Shown: positions 1 through 7,021 of the stretch, one piece after another
Layout: each line of letters opens with the position of its first letter
How positions within the stretch are numbered: the first letter of the stretch is position 1
DNA from: Thermococcus eurythermalis
GTDB lineage: Archaea > Methanobacteriota_B > Thermococci > Thermococcales > Thermococcaceae
DNA: 64,000 bases
NCBI RefSeq assembly: GCF_000769655.1
Contig: NZ_CP008887.1
Span: 1,736,001 to 1,800,000, forward strand
Direction: 5' to 3'
Position numbers and translations under genes: made by a program
The notes under the pieces: model-generated
Told to the model about the DNA's origin: nothing
Seen by the model: the letters and a program-made list of their open reading frames with translations, nothing else
Databases searched by the model: none

Positions 1-435
1 CTTGAAGCCGAGGAACTCCATGAGCTCGAGCGAGCTCTCGGTGTGGCCGCGACGCCTGTTGAGCCCTATCCCTCCGAGGAGGTGAAGGTGCCCGGGGTAG
101 CGGAAGGCCTCAACGCCCAGCCCCCCGGCGAGTTTTCTAGCGGTAAGGGCCCTCTCTTCCGCGGTTACGCCGGTAAAGGTCTCCTTGTAATCGACTGGAA
201 TCAGAAAGTTGGTCTCGCCTTCTTTGCTTGGCAGGCGGAAGAAGCCCCGCTTTAGGGCCTCGTCCATATCCATCGTGAGGCACAGCAGGCCCTTTGCGGA
301 GAGCATGAAGTTGACTACCTCGGCTGAGGCTATCTCGGCTGGATAAATCAAATCGGCCTCGAACTCCCTTCTGTCGTCGATGAGAACCACAGGCTTTCCA
401 TCGAGAACGGCCTTTCTAAGTTCTCCCAGGTTCAT
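1..435 (-). CDS. ribB: 3,4-dihydroxy-2-butanone 4-phosphate synthase (RibB), 3' end cut by window
   Basis: RibB converts ribulose 5-phosphate to 3,4-dihydroxy-2-butanone 4-phosphate plus formate, supplying the four-carbon unit for riboflavin. The reading frame runs off the left edge, so only about the first 145 residues are seen. The N-terminal DDRREFEADLIYPAE block is the acidic metal/substrate-binding region of the family, and RRGHTESSLELMEF matches the conserved RxGHTE block. ATG at 435 (MNLGELRK) is preferred; an in-frame ATG at 441 would add two residues. It lies downstream of ribD and ribE on the same strand but is separated from them by an unrelated gene, and it has its own promoter region and candidate operator (445-460). 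Identity is confident from motif order and from context with ribD and ribE. Confidence 0.88.
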   Translation of the reverse strand, partial: MNLGELRKAVLDGKPVVLIDDRREFEADLIYPAEIASAEVVNFMLSAKGLLCLTMDMDEALKRGFFRLPSKEGETNFLIPVDYKETFTGVTAEERALTARKLAGGLGVEAFRYPGHLHLLGGIGLNRRRGHTESSLELMEFLGFK

Positions 436-444
436 AGGCATCAG

Positions 445-490
445 GTTCTATAAGAGGAACATTATTTTTAAAAATTTGTTCCAAAAATGG
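445..490 (-). promoter_or_regulatory. ribB promoter with candidate riboflavin-regulator operator
   Basis: Upstream of ribB on the minus strand are an AT-rich TATA-like run (TTTTTAAAAAT) and the imperfect inverted repeat GTTCTATAAGAGGAAC (445-460). The ribD promoter carries the same combination: a GAACAAA half-site joined to TTTTAAAAAT and a GTTC-N8-GAAC palindrome. Sharing of these elements by two promoters of one pathway suggests a common regulator. RbkR is the known archaeal riboflavin regulator; its assignment here is inference. Confidence 0.5.
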
Positions 491-495
491 AAAAA

Positions 496-1629
496 TCACC
501 CGGGCTGGACGACGAGGTCCAGGACGAGGAAGCCCTCAAAGTCTGGCATTAGCGGACCATCGCCATCGTCGTTGTGGACCGAGATGTTTCCGAAAACGCC
601 GAAGAGGGACCTAACGTGTTTTCCCTCCCAGACGTCCTCTGCAGCAACGCCCCGGGAGAACATGTTCAGCCTCCCTGTAAAGGCCACCCACACAGCAGGT
701 TTGCAGCCCGTGGAGTTGAAGCTTACAGAAATCACCCTCCCCCCTTTGCCAGAGTAGTCAAAGCCGTAGTAGCCGCCGTCGCTGTAGAGGCACGAGTTCC
801 CGATGAGCCGGGCGGAGTAGACCTCGCTCCCGTTCGCCCCCAGCTCGGCACAGTAGTCCTCCGGGGGCCGGGGCTCCTCGGGGACGTCCATCTGGGCGAG
901 CTCTTCCGCAGTGGTTACCCTCTTTCCCACGAGGGAGATAAGGTTCTCGCGGTATTCCGTGCACCTGCGCAGAAACTCCTCGCTCCTCCCGAGCCTCTTG
1001 GGAACCATTATGGGGGCGTTCCAGGCATTAAAACCGTCGGGGACGGTCAGTGTGAGAAGCCATTCTTCATTTCCCGAAAGTGACGCTGAGGGAAGCTCCA
1101 GAACCTTTCCGTTCCTCAGATAGACCTTTTTCGGCATTTCTCTGAAGACTCCCTTGAATGAGAGGACGGTGCACTGGCCCGCCTTCAGTTTGGCCGAGTA
1201 CGTGAACTTCCCCTTCGAGTGGCCAACCTTATCGAGTGCCGGCTTAACGAACTCCACCTTCCCTACGGAGAGACCTAGGTCGCGGCTCACATTGAGAACC
1301 CGCTCCCTTATGCCGTCCCACCGGAGTCCCAGGTAGTCCGCGCCGGGATAGAGGATGTAGAAGGCCACATTGGAGTCAATCCACCTAGGCACTTCAGCGC
1401 TGAAGATAACCCTCTGGTCTTTCAGCGAGCAGGCGAGCACTTCGACCGAGTATCCGGTGCTGTCGAGCCTCTCCGCCGAGAAGACGAGAAGGTCGCCGTT
1501 GGCCGTTGCGGAAATAGCCTCATCCGGTCTTTCCGGCTTTTTGCCGTTGGTATCAGAAAAGGCCACTGCACCTGCTACGATAAGAAGTAAGAGCAAAAAA
1601 ATAAGGGTTGGTCTCCCTTTCTTTGCCAT
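496..1629 (-). CDS. exported or membrane-anchored protein of unknown function
   Basis: I do not recognise this family. The 377-residue protein begins with a short basic segment and a strongly hydrophobic stretch (about residues 8-25, LIFLLLLLIVAGAVAF), then a long soluble, beta-rich, mostly extracytoplasmic part with potential NxS/T glycosylation sites (NVS, NGS, NST, NIS) and several Cys, so it is probably anchored by its N-terminus and exposed outside the cell. ATG 1629 is chosen because a GGAGGTTGTG ribosome site lies just upstream; an ATG at 1677 has none. A TATA-like tttaaatatta lies at about 1680-1692, suggesting its own transcription. It separates ribB from ribD-ribE, which are usually contiguous in relatives, so it may be an insertion into the riboflavin locus. 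Confidence 0.7.
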   Translation of the reverse strand: MAKKGRPTLIFLLLLLIVAGAVAFSDTNGKKPERPDEAISATANGDLLVFSAERLDSTGYSVEVLACSLKDQRVIFSAEVPRWIDSNVAFYILYPGADYLGLRWDGIRERVLNVSRDLGLSVGKVEFVKPALDKVGHSKGKFTYSAKLKAGQCTVLSFKGVFREMPKKVYLRNGKVLELPSASLSGNEEWLLTLTVPDGFNAWNAPIMVPKRLGRSEEFLRRCTEYRENLISLVGKRVTTAEELAQMDVPEEPRPPEDYCAELGANGSEVYSARLIGNSCLYSDGGYYGFDYSGKGGRVISVSFNSTGCKPAVWVAFTGRLNMFSRGVAAEDVWEGKHVRSLFGVFGNISVHNDDGDGPLMPDFEGFLVLDLVVQPG

Positions 1630-1752
1630 ACTCACAACCTCCAGTCTTCGTACACTACTACCATCAATAATAGACAAACTCTTAATATTTAAACTTTCTG
1701 TTAAGAAATTTTGTTAAACTCCTCTGGGACATATAATCCATTGCGGTCCCTT

Positions 1753-2307
1753 TTACCTCCACATTAGGGCTCTCCTAACGTACCTCGCTAAAACGTCAAT
1801 CTCGTAGTTCACCCTGTCCCCGGGCCTCAGGTGGCCAAGGTTCGTCATCTCGAGCGTGTAGGGGATTACCTGAACCCAGAAGCGGTTCGCCTCGACCCTC
1901 GCGACGGTTAGAGAAACGCCGTTAAGCGCTATCGAGCCCTTCTCAGCTATTCCCCACCTCTCACGGGGCATCTCAAATGCCATCCAGGTCGTGTTCCCGC
2001 TCCTCCGCGCGGTGATAAAGCGAACCGTCCCGTCCACGTGGCCCGTAACTATGTGGCCGTCAAGTCTATCGCCGAGCTTCAGGGCCCTCTCGAGGTTCAC
2101 CAGCTTTGCCTCCCTCAGGTTAGTCCTCTTCAGGGTCTCCTCGCCCACATCGAAGACGGCCGTTTTTCCGTCGAACTCGACAACGGTCAGACAGGCCCCG
2201 TTCACCGCGACACTGTCTCCTGGCTTTACCTCGAACGGGAGCTCTACGTAAAGCTTTCCCGCCGAGTAGCGGGCTTTGCCTGTTCCCTCAACGATTCCGC
2301 TGAACAT
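1753..2307 (-). CDS. ribE: riboflavin synthase, lumazine-binding two-repeat type
   Basis: It catalyses the dismutation of two 6,7-dimethyl-8-ribityllumazine molecules to riboflavin and the pyrimidinedione precursor. The 184-residue protein has the two lumazine-binding repeats of the bacterial-type enzyme: MFSGIVEG and GDSVAVNGACLTVV in the first half, GHIVTGHVDG and KGSIALNGVSLTVA in the second. ATG 2307 gives the canonical MFSGI start and follows a GGTGGTGGAG ribosome site; the ATG at 2316 is less likely. Its 5' end overlaps the 3' end of ribD by about 20 nt, indicating translational coupling in one transcript. Thermococcales use this type rather than the unrelated archaeal RibC of methanogens (family knowledge). 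Confidence 0.93.
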   Translation of the reverse strand: MFSGIVEGTGKARYSAGKLYVELPFEVKPGDSVAVNGACLTVVEFDGKTAVFDVGEETLKRTNLREAKLVNLERALKLGDRLDGHIVTGHVDGTVRFITARRSGNTTWMAFEMPRERWGIAEKGSIALNGVSLTVARVEANRFWVQVIPYTLEMTNLGHLRPGDRVNYEIDVLARYVRRALMWR

Positions 2308-3370
2308 CTCCACCACCGGGGTAGGCCGTTACGAGGAAGCTCTCCCCAAGCCTCTCTATTGACTCAATTCTCACCACCGGAGCCTCGCTGGCCTTTTGGA
2401 CTTTTAGACACTCAAAGGGCTTTATTCCGTTCCCGAAGAGCTTGGGCCCGTAAAAGAGGTAGAACTTGTCCGCAAAGGGCAGGAACCCGCAGGCTATCCT
2501 CCCACCCTCAATTAGAACGCTATCGATTCCGAGCTCGCCGAGTTTCCTCAGGATTTCTCCCGGCTCGGTTATCGGATATGCCTCGGCGATACCCTCGAAG
2601 AGCTCCGGCCTCTCCGTGAAGAAGATTACCCGGCCATCTTCAAAGAGCCTGAACTTCTTGCCCTCCCTGATGGCATTGGCAACCCTGCCGGAGCGGTCGA
2701 GGATTACCTTCACCTTCTCAGGGCAGTTCTTCAGCCTGCAGTTGAGCCTCGGGTTGTCCGCCAGAACCGTCCCCGCGCCGACCATTATAGCCATGTGCCC
2801 CCTCCTGAGCTCCTGAACTCTCTGTCTCGCTTTCTCACCCGTTATCCACTGCGAGGAGCTGGTCTCCGTCGCGATGAAGCCGTCGAGGGTCATGGCGAGC
2901 TTGATCGAAACAAAGGGCATCTTGCTCGTCACGTACTTGATGAAAATCTCGTTGAGCCTTCTGGCTTCCTCTTCGAGCAGGCCGACCTCAACCTCTATTC
3001 CAGCTTTCCACATCTTTTCGATTCCCTTTCCAGCTACGAGCGGGTTCGGGTCAACCATCGCAACGACGACGCGCTTGAACCCTTCCTTGATTATCCTGTC
3101 CGCGCAGGGGGGCTGTTTGCCCCAGTGCGAGCAGGGCTCAAGGGTGACGTACATAGTAGCTCCCCTGACGTCGTACCCCTTTCTCTTGGCGTCCTCTATG
3201 GCGTTGACCTCCGCGTGCTTCTCGCCGAAGCGCCGGTGCCAGCCGACGCCGATTATCTTCCCGTCCTTAACGATGACCGCGCCGACCATGGGGTTCGGGT
3301 TTACCCAGCCCTCACCGCGCTTCGCCAGGTCAAGCGCCAGCCGCATGAACTTTTCATCTTCACTGTTCAT
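2288..3370 (-). CDS. ribD: bifunctional riboflavin deaminase/reductase RibD
   Basis: RibD deaminates 2,5-diamino-6-ribosylamino-pyrimidinone 5'-phosphate and reduces the ribosyl side chain with NAD(P)H. Residues 1-145 form a cytidine-deaminase-fold domain with the zinc motif H52-A-E54 and the two ligand cysteines C80 and C89 (EPCSHWGKQPPC). Residues about 150-360 are the dihydrofolate-reductase-like domain (MPFVSIKLAMTLDGFIA, and LIEGGRIACGFL near the end). At 360 aa it has the usual full length. It is the first gene of the minus-strand rib operon and is divergent from the prolyl oligopeptidase gene. A perfect-arm palindrome lies about 35 nt upstream of its start. Confidence 0.94.
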   Translation of the reverse strand: MNSEDEKFMRLALDLAKRGEGWVNPNPMVGAVIVKDGKIIGVGWHRRFGEKHAEVNAIEDAKRKGYDVRGATMYVTLEPCSHWGKQPPCADRIIKEGFKRVVVAMVDPNPLVAGKGIEKMWKAGIEVEVGLLEEEARRLNEIFIKYVTSKMPFVSIKLAMTLDGFIATETSSSQWITGEKARQRVQELRRGHMAIMVGAGTVLADNPRLNCRLKNCPEKVKVILDRSGRVANAIREGKKFRLFEDGRVIFFTERPELFEGIAEAYPITEPGEILRKLGELGIDSVLIEGGRIACGFLPFADKFYLFYGPKLFGNGIKPFECLKVQKASEAPVVRIESIERLGESFLVTAYPGGGDVQRNR

Positions 3371-3386
3371 GACTGGACATTCGTTC

Positions 3387-3422
3387 CAAAATTTTTAAAA
3401 TTTTGTTCTACAGTTAGAACAA
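3387..3422 (-). promoter_or_regulatory. ribD promoter and 20-bp palindromic operator
   Basis: The palindrome at 3403-3422 has 8-bp arms TTGTTCTA and TAGAACAA around four bases. It abuts the TATA-like run TTTTAAAAATTTT at 3387-3402 on the minus strand. A shared GAACAAA-TTTTTAAAAAT arrangement and a GTTC-N8-GAAC repeat recur before ribB. The position just upstream of the TATA element of a biosynthetic operon suits a transcription factor. A conserved FMN riboswitch structure was not seen. RbkR is a reasonable candidate regulator but unproven here; the site could also serve the divergent gene. Confidence 0.6.
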
Positions 3423-3464
3423 ACCCTTTTTACCTTCTGCTTCAACGTTTAGATGGTGGTTTTC

Positions 3465-5315
3465 ATGGAAGACCCGTACATATGGATGGAGAACCTGAAC
3501 GATGAGCGAGTTCTAAAGCTTGTCGAAGAGGAGAACAGGCGCTTTAGGGAGTTCGTTGGGGAGCTAAGCGAAGAGCTGTTCCCGGAGGTCTGGGAGTACT
3601 ACTCGATGCCAACGCTCCACTCCGTGAGGCTCACTGAGAAGGGCGTAATCGCGATGTACAAAGAGAAAGATAGACAGGTCATCAGGTGGCTCGGCGGAGA
3701 CGTTATCGTAGACTCGAAGGCCCTCGAAAAGGAGCTCAACGACGAGGTTCTCCTCCAGGGGTTCACGGCGGACAAGAGAGGAAAGCTCCTCGCCTACAGC
3801 TTCTCGATAGGTGGGGCAGACGAGGGCATAACCCGGATCGTAGATCTCGAAACCGGCGAAATCCTTGAGGAGTTCAGGCCTTCGGTGTGGAACATCACAT
3901 TCCTCGAAGATGGCTATTACTTCTCCCGCTTCTACAGGCACGGCGAAACGCCCGACGGCGTCAAAGCTCCAGCTGTGAGGCTCTTCTGGAAAGACAGGGA
4001 CGGAGAGAAGGTGGTCTTCGGCGAGGGCCTCGGTTCCGGCTACTTCCTCGGGCTTGGAAAGAGCACCGATGGAAAGTGGGCAATCCTCACCGTTACCTTC
4101 GGCTGGAACAGCGCGGAAATTTACGCCGGCCCGATAGACGAGCCTGAGAAGTGGGAAAAGGTTTACTCTGCAGACGTCCCGGTTGAGCCCATCGATGTCA
4201 TTGACGGCACACTCTACCTCCTCACGAGAGAGGGAAGGGGGCTCGGAAAGCTCATCGCAGTGAAAGACGGAAAAGTCGAGGAGATAATCCCAGAGGGCGA
4301 CTTCCCTCTTGAGTGGGCCGGAATCGTGAACGGAAAAATCCTCGCCGGCAGGCTCGTCCACGCGAGCCACCGCCTTGAGGTCTACTCCCTTGACGGGGAG
4401 AAGCTGGACGAAGTGAGGTTTGACCTTCCGGGCAGCGTCTACCCGCTCGACGCCGACGGGAAGAAGGCCCTCCTGAGGTACGAGAGCTTCACCGTTCCCT
4501 ACAGGCTCTACGAGTTCGAGGGTGAGCTCAAGCTCGTGGAGGGACAGGAGGTTGAGGGGAACTTTAAGGTCGAGGAGGACTTCGCGGTCTCCAAGGACGG
4601 CACGAGGGTGCACTACTTCCTCGTGAAGGGCGAGAGGGACGAGAAAAGGGCCTGGGTCTTCGGCTACGGCGGCTTCAACATCTCCCTGACTCCAAGGTTC
4701 TTCCCGCAGGCGATTCCATTCATAAAGCGCGGCGGAACCTTCGCCATGGCAAACCTGCGCGGCGGCTCGGAGTATGGTGAGGAGTGGCACCGCGCCGGAA
4801 TGCGCGAGAACAAGCAGAACGTCTTCGACGACTTCATAGCCGTTCTCGGCAAGCTCAAGGCCGAAGGGTATAAGGTGGCGGCATGGGGCAGGAGCAACGG
4901 CGGGCTTCTGGTCTCAGCCACGCTCACCCAGCGGCCGGACGTCATGGACGCGGCACTGATAGGCTACCCTGTCATAGACATGATGCGCTTCCACAAGCTC
5001 TACATAGGCAGCGTCTGGATTCCAGAGTACGGAAACCCCGACGACCCGAAGGACAGGGAGTTCCTTCTGAAGTACAGCCCCTACCACAACGTTGACCCCA
5101 GGAAGAAGTATCCTCCGACGCTCATTTACACCGGCCTCCACGACGACCGCGTTCACCCGGCACACGCTCTCAAGTTCTTCATGAAGCTGAGGGAGATAGG
5201 TGCGCCCGTCTACCTCCGCGTCGAGACCAAGAGTGGGCACATGGGCGCATCGCCGGAGACGAGGGCGAGGGAACTTACAGACTTGCTCGCATTCGTGCTT
5301 AAGACCCTCTCTTGA
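3465..5315 (+). CDS. prolyl oligopeptidase (family S9)
   Basis: A cytoplasmic serine peptidase that cleaves short peptides after proline. The 616-residue protein starts MEDPYIWMENL, the typical Thermococcales start, and follows a GGTGG ribosome site; the upstream ATG at 3453 overlaps that site. The first 340 residues or so are the beta-propeller gate, and the C-terminal part is an alpha/beta hydrolase. The nucleophile lies in GRSNGG at Ser477; the D and H of the triad are expected in LHDDRVHPAHA and KSGHMGA near residues 560 and 592. Length and triad positions agree with the characterised Pyrococcus furiosus enzyme (from memory). Transcribed alone, divergent from ribD. No signal peptide. Confidence 0.93.
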   Translation: MEDPYIWMENLNDERVLKLVEEENRRFREFVGELSEELFPEVWEYYSMPTLHSVRLTEKGVIAMYKEKDRQVIRWLGGDVIVDSKALEKELNDEVLLQGFTADKRGKLLAYSFSIGGADEGITRIVDLETGEILEEFRPSVWNITFLEDGYYFSRFYRHGETPDGVKAPAVRLFWKDRDGEKVVFGEGLGSGYFLGLGKSTDGKWAILTVTFGWNSAEIYAGPIDEPEKWEKVYSADVPVEPIDVIDGTLYLLTREGRGLGKLIAVKDGKVEEIIPEGDFPLEWAGIVNGKILAGRLVHASHRLEVYSLDGEKLDEVRFDLPGSVYPLDADGKKALLRYESFTVPYRLYEFEGELKLVEGQEVEGNFKVEEDFAVSKDGTRVHYFLVKGERDEKRAWVFGYGGFNISLTPRFFPQAIPFIKRGGTFAMANLRGGSEYGEEWHRAGMRENKQNVFDDFIAVLGKLKAEGYKVAAWGRSNGGLLVSATLTQRPDVMDAALIGYPVIDMMRFHKLYIGSVWIPEYGNPDDPKDREFLLKYSPYHNVDPRKKYPPTLIYTGLHDDRVHPAHALKFFMKLREIGAPVYLRVETKSGHMGASPETRARELTDLLAFVLKTLS

Positions 5316-5441
5316 TTCCTTCTAGGCTTTTAATGTTACTTTTTCATAACTTTTGGACGTTTTTTTTAAAGTGTCTGATACCCGCAATTAAGAGATAAGC
5401 TTATAATTGTGAACGCCGCTAAATTATATGGCTGAGTGACT

Positions 5442-6140
5442 ATGGCTGCGGGAAGAATTTCAACAGGCGTTCCTGGACTTGACATCATGCTCAATGGGGG
5501 ATTAATCCCAGGTAGGGTGTACCTGGTTAAGGGATCACCTGGAAGTGGAAAAACGACTCTGGCAATGCACTTTGCCATGGCAGGGGTTGCAAACGGCGAG
5601 AACGTGATGTTCATAACCCTTGAGGAGCCTGCTGAGAATATAAGAGAGGACTTCGGAAAGATGGGCTTTGATGTGTATCACGAGAACTTCATGCTCATAG
5701 ACGCGACGCCCACGACCGAGCACTACGTCCTGGTTGAAGACTTCTCTGAATCCTTCGCCAAAAACCTCAACAAGCTCACCGAATCCATAAAGGAGCAGTT
5801 CCGAACCCGATATTACTCGCGGGTTGTTGTAGACCCAATAACAATGCTGAAGCTTGCCTCAAAGGAAGAGCTTGAGTACCGCAAGGCGTTTCTCGGCTTT
5901 GTCAAGACCATGATGCGCCTCAGGACAACGGTTATCATAACCTCAGAGCTTGAACGGACGGACATAGAGGAGTACCTCGTGAGCGGCATCATCGAGATGA
6001 AGCTCTTTGAGCACAACGGGGAGCTCAAGAGGGCAATTAAAATCACCAAACTCCGTGGAAGCGGCTTTGATAACGTCATAAGGCCATACGATATAACAGA
6101 GAGAGGCATGGTAGTTCACCCCGACAAAACGGCACCATGA
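5442..6140 (+). CDS. KaiC/RecA-superfamily ATPase
   Basis: A 232-residue single-domain RecA-fold ATPase of the archaeal KaiC-like group (GvpD/RadA-related proteins). It opens with the typical ISTGVPGLDIMLNGGLIPG block; the Walker A motif is GSPGSGKTT at residues 31-39, and the strand ending VVVDPITML is the Walker B region. There is no HTH or Fe-S extension. ATG 5442 is preferred; an in-frame GTG at 5436 lies in the GAGTGA ribosome-site region. It ends 9 nt before the next gene, so the two are probably co-transcribed. Role unknown; family members act as signalling or regulatory ATPases in archaea. Confidence 0.85.
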   Translation: MAAGRISTGVPGLDIMLNGGLIPGRVYLVKGSPGSGKTTLAMHFAMAGVANGENVMFITLEEPAENIREDFGKMGFDVYHENFMLIDATPTTEHYVLVEDFSESFAKNLNKLTESIKEQFRTRYYSRVVVDPITMLKLASKEELEYRKAFLGFVKTMMRLRTTVIITSELERTDIEEYLVSGIIEMKLFEHNGELKRAIKITKLRGSGFDNVIRPYDITERGMVVHPDKTAP

Positions 6141-6149
6141 GGGTCTAAC

Positions 6150-6977
6150 ATGCTTCCCCCAGAAGTCCGGGAGGTTCTTGAAGAACTCCGTGCCGAGAGG
6201 ATACGCGGCGCGAGCTGGATGGCCAGGCGGGGGGCTGAGGCGTTTAGAATTCTCGCAGAACTCCTTGAGGGGGAGGAGCTGAAGAAGGCGCTGGCAGAGC
6301 TCAGGAGGGAACTCCCGCAGGTAAATCCCACAATGGCATCGCTCTACAACCTCTCGCGCTTCATTCCCGTGACGGGTGACCCCCTCCTTGTAAAGTCCAG
6401 GGTAGACGAGTTCCTTAGACTGGTTGACGAGGCAAAAAATGCAATCGGGAACATAGGGAGCGAGCTAATAGACGATGGAGACACTGTTATAACTCACTCG
6501 TTCTCTTCAGCAGTCTTTGAAGTCATCAGAACGGCAAAGGCCCGGGGAAAGACCTTCAGGGTAATCCTCACTGAGAGCGCCCCTGATTATGAGGGGATAG
6601 CCTTGGCAAACGCCCTGGAGAAGGAGGGAATCCCTTTTGAAGTCATAACCGACGCTCAGCTCGGGCTTTTCGCTGAGAGGGCCACCCTTGCCCTCGTCGG
6701 CGCGGACAACGTGACGCGCGACGGCGCTGTGATAAACAAGGCGGGTACGTACCTTTTAGCACTTGCCTGCCACGAGAAGGGCGTCCCCTTCTACGTCGCT
6801 GCAGAGAGCTTCAAGCTCCACCCGGAACTAAACAGCAAAGACGTGGAAATCCTTGAGAGGCCCTACGCGAGGCAGGGGCACAGGGTCAGGAACTTTCTCT
6901 TCGACGTTACTCCCTGGAAGTACGTGAGGGGCATAATAACGGAGCTTGGAATCCTGGTGCCTCCAAGGGACATCTAA
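6150..6977 (+). CDS. eIF2B/ribose-1,5-bisphosphate isomerase-fold protein
   Basis: A 275-residue member of the eIF2B alpha/beta/delta - MtnA - R15P isomerase superfamily. The C-terminal two thirds carry family blocks: DGDTVITHSFSSAVFEV, the substrate-site region FRVILTESAPDYEG, VGADNVTRDGAVINKAGTY, and a final PWKYVRGIITELGI. It is shorter than the archaeal R15P isomerase of the AMP pathway (about 320 aa) and than MtnA, so it is more likely an eIF2B-like paralogue of uncertain role. A GAGGGT ribosome site precedes ATG 6150. It follows the KaiC-like ATPase by 9 nt and is convergent with the next gene. Catalytic activity cannot be assigned from sequence alone. Confidence 0.75.
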   Translation: MLPPEVREVLEELRAERIRGASWMARRGAEAFRILAELLEGEELKKALAELRRELPQVNPTMASLYNLSRFIPVTGDPLLVKSRVDEFLRLVDEAKNAIGNIGSELIDDGDTVITHSFSSAVFEVIRTAKARGKTFRVILTESAPDYEGIALANALEKEGIPFEVITDAQLGLFAERATLALVGADNVTRDGAVINKAGTYLLALACHEKGVPFYVAAESFKLHPELNSKDVEILERPYARQGHRVRNFLFDVTPWKYVRGIITELGILVPPRDI

Positions 6978-7021
6978 AGCCCACAGAAAATGAATAGAAA
7001 ACAGAAAGGAAAAGTGAAGGC

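Noticed and set aside
3371-3464. FMN riboswitch upstream of ribD
   Set aside because: I looked for an RFN-like structured leader, but only about 90 bp separate the genes and the region is AT-rich with a palindromic protein-type site instead.
3564-4790. A 408-codon open frame antisense to the prolyl oligopeptidase gene
   Set aside because: It lies entirely inside a well-defined enzyme gene, has no ribosome site or known motif, and its openness follows from the high GC third-position bias of the sense gene.
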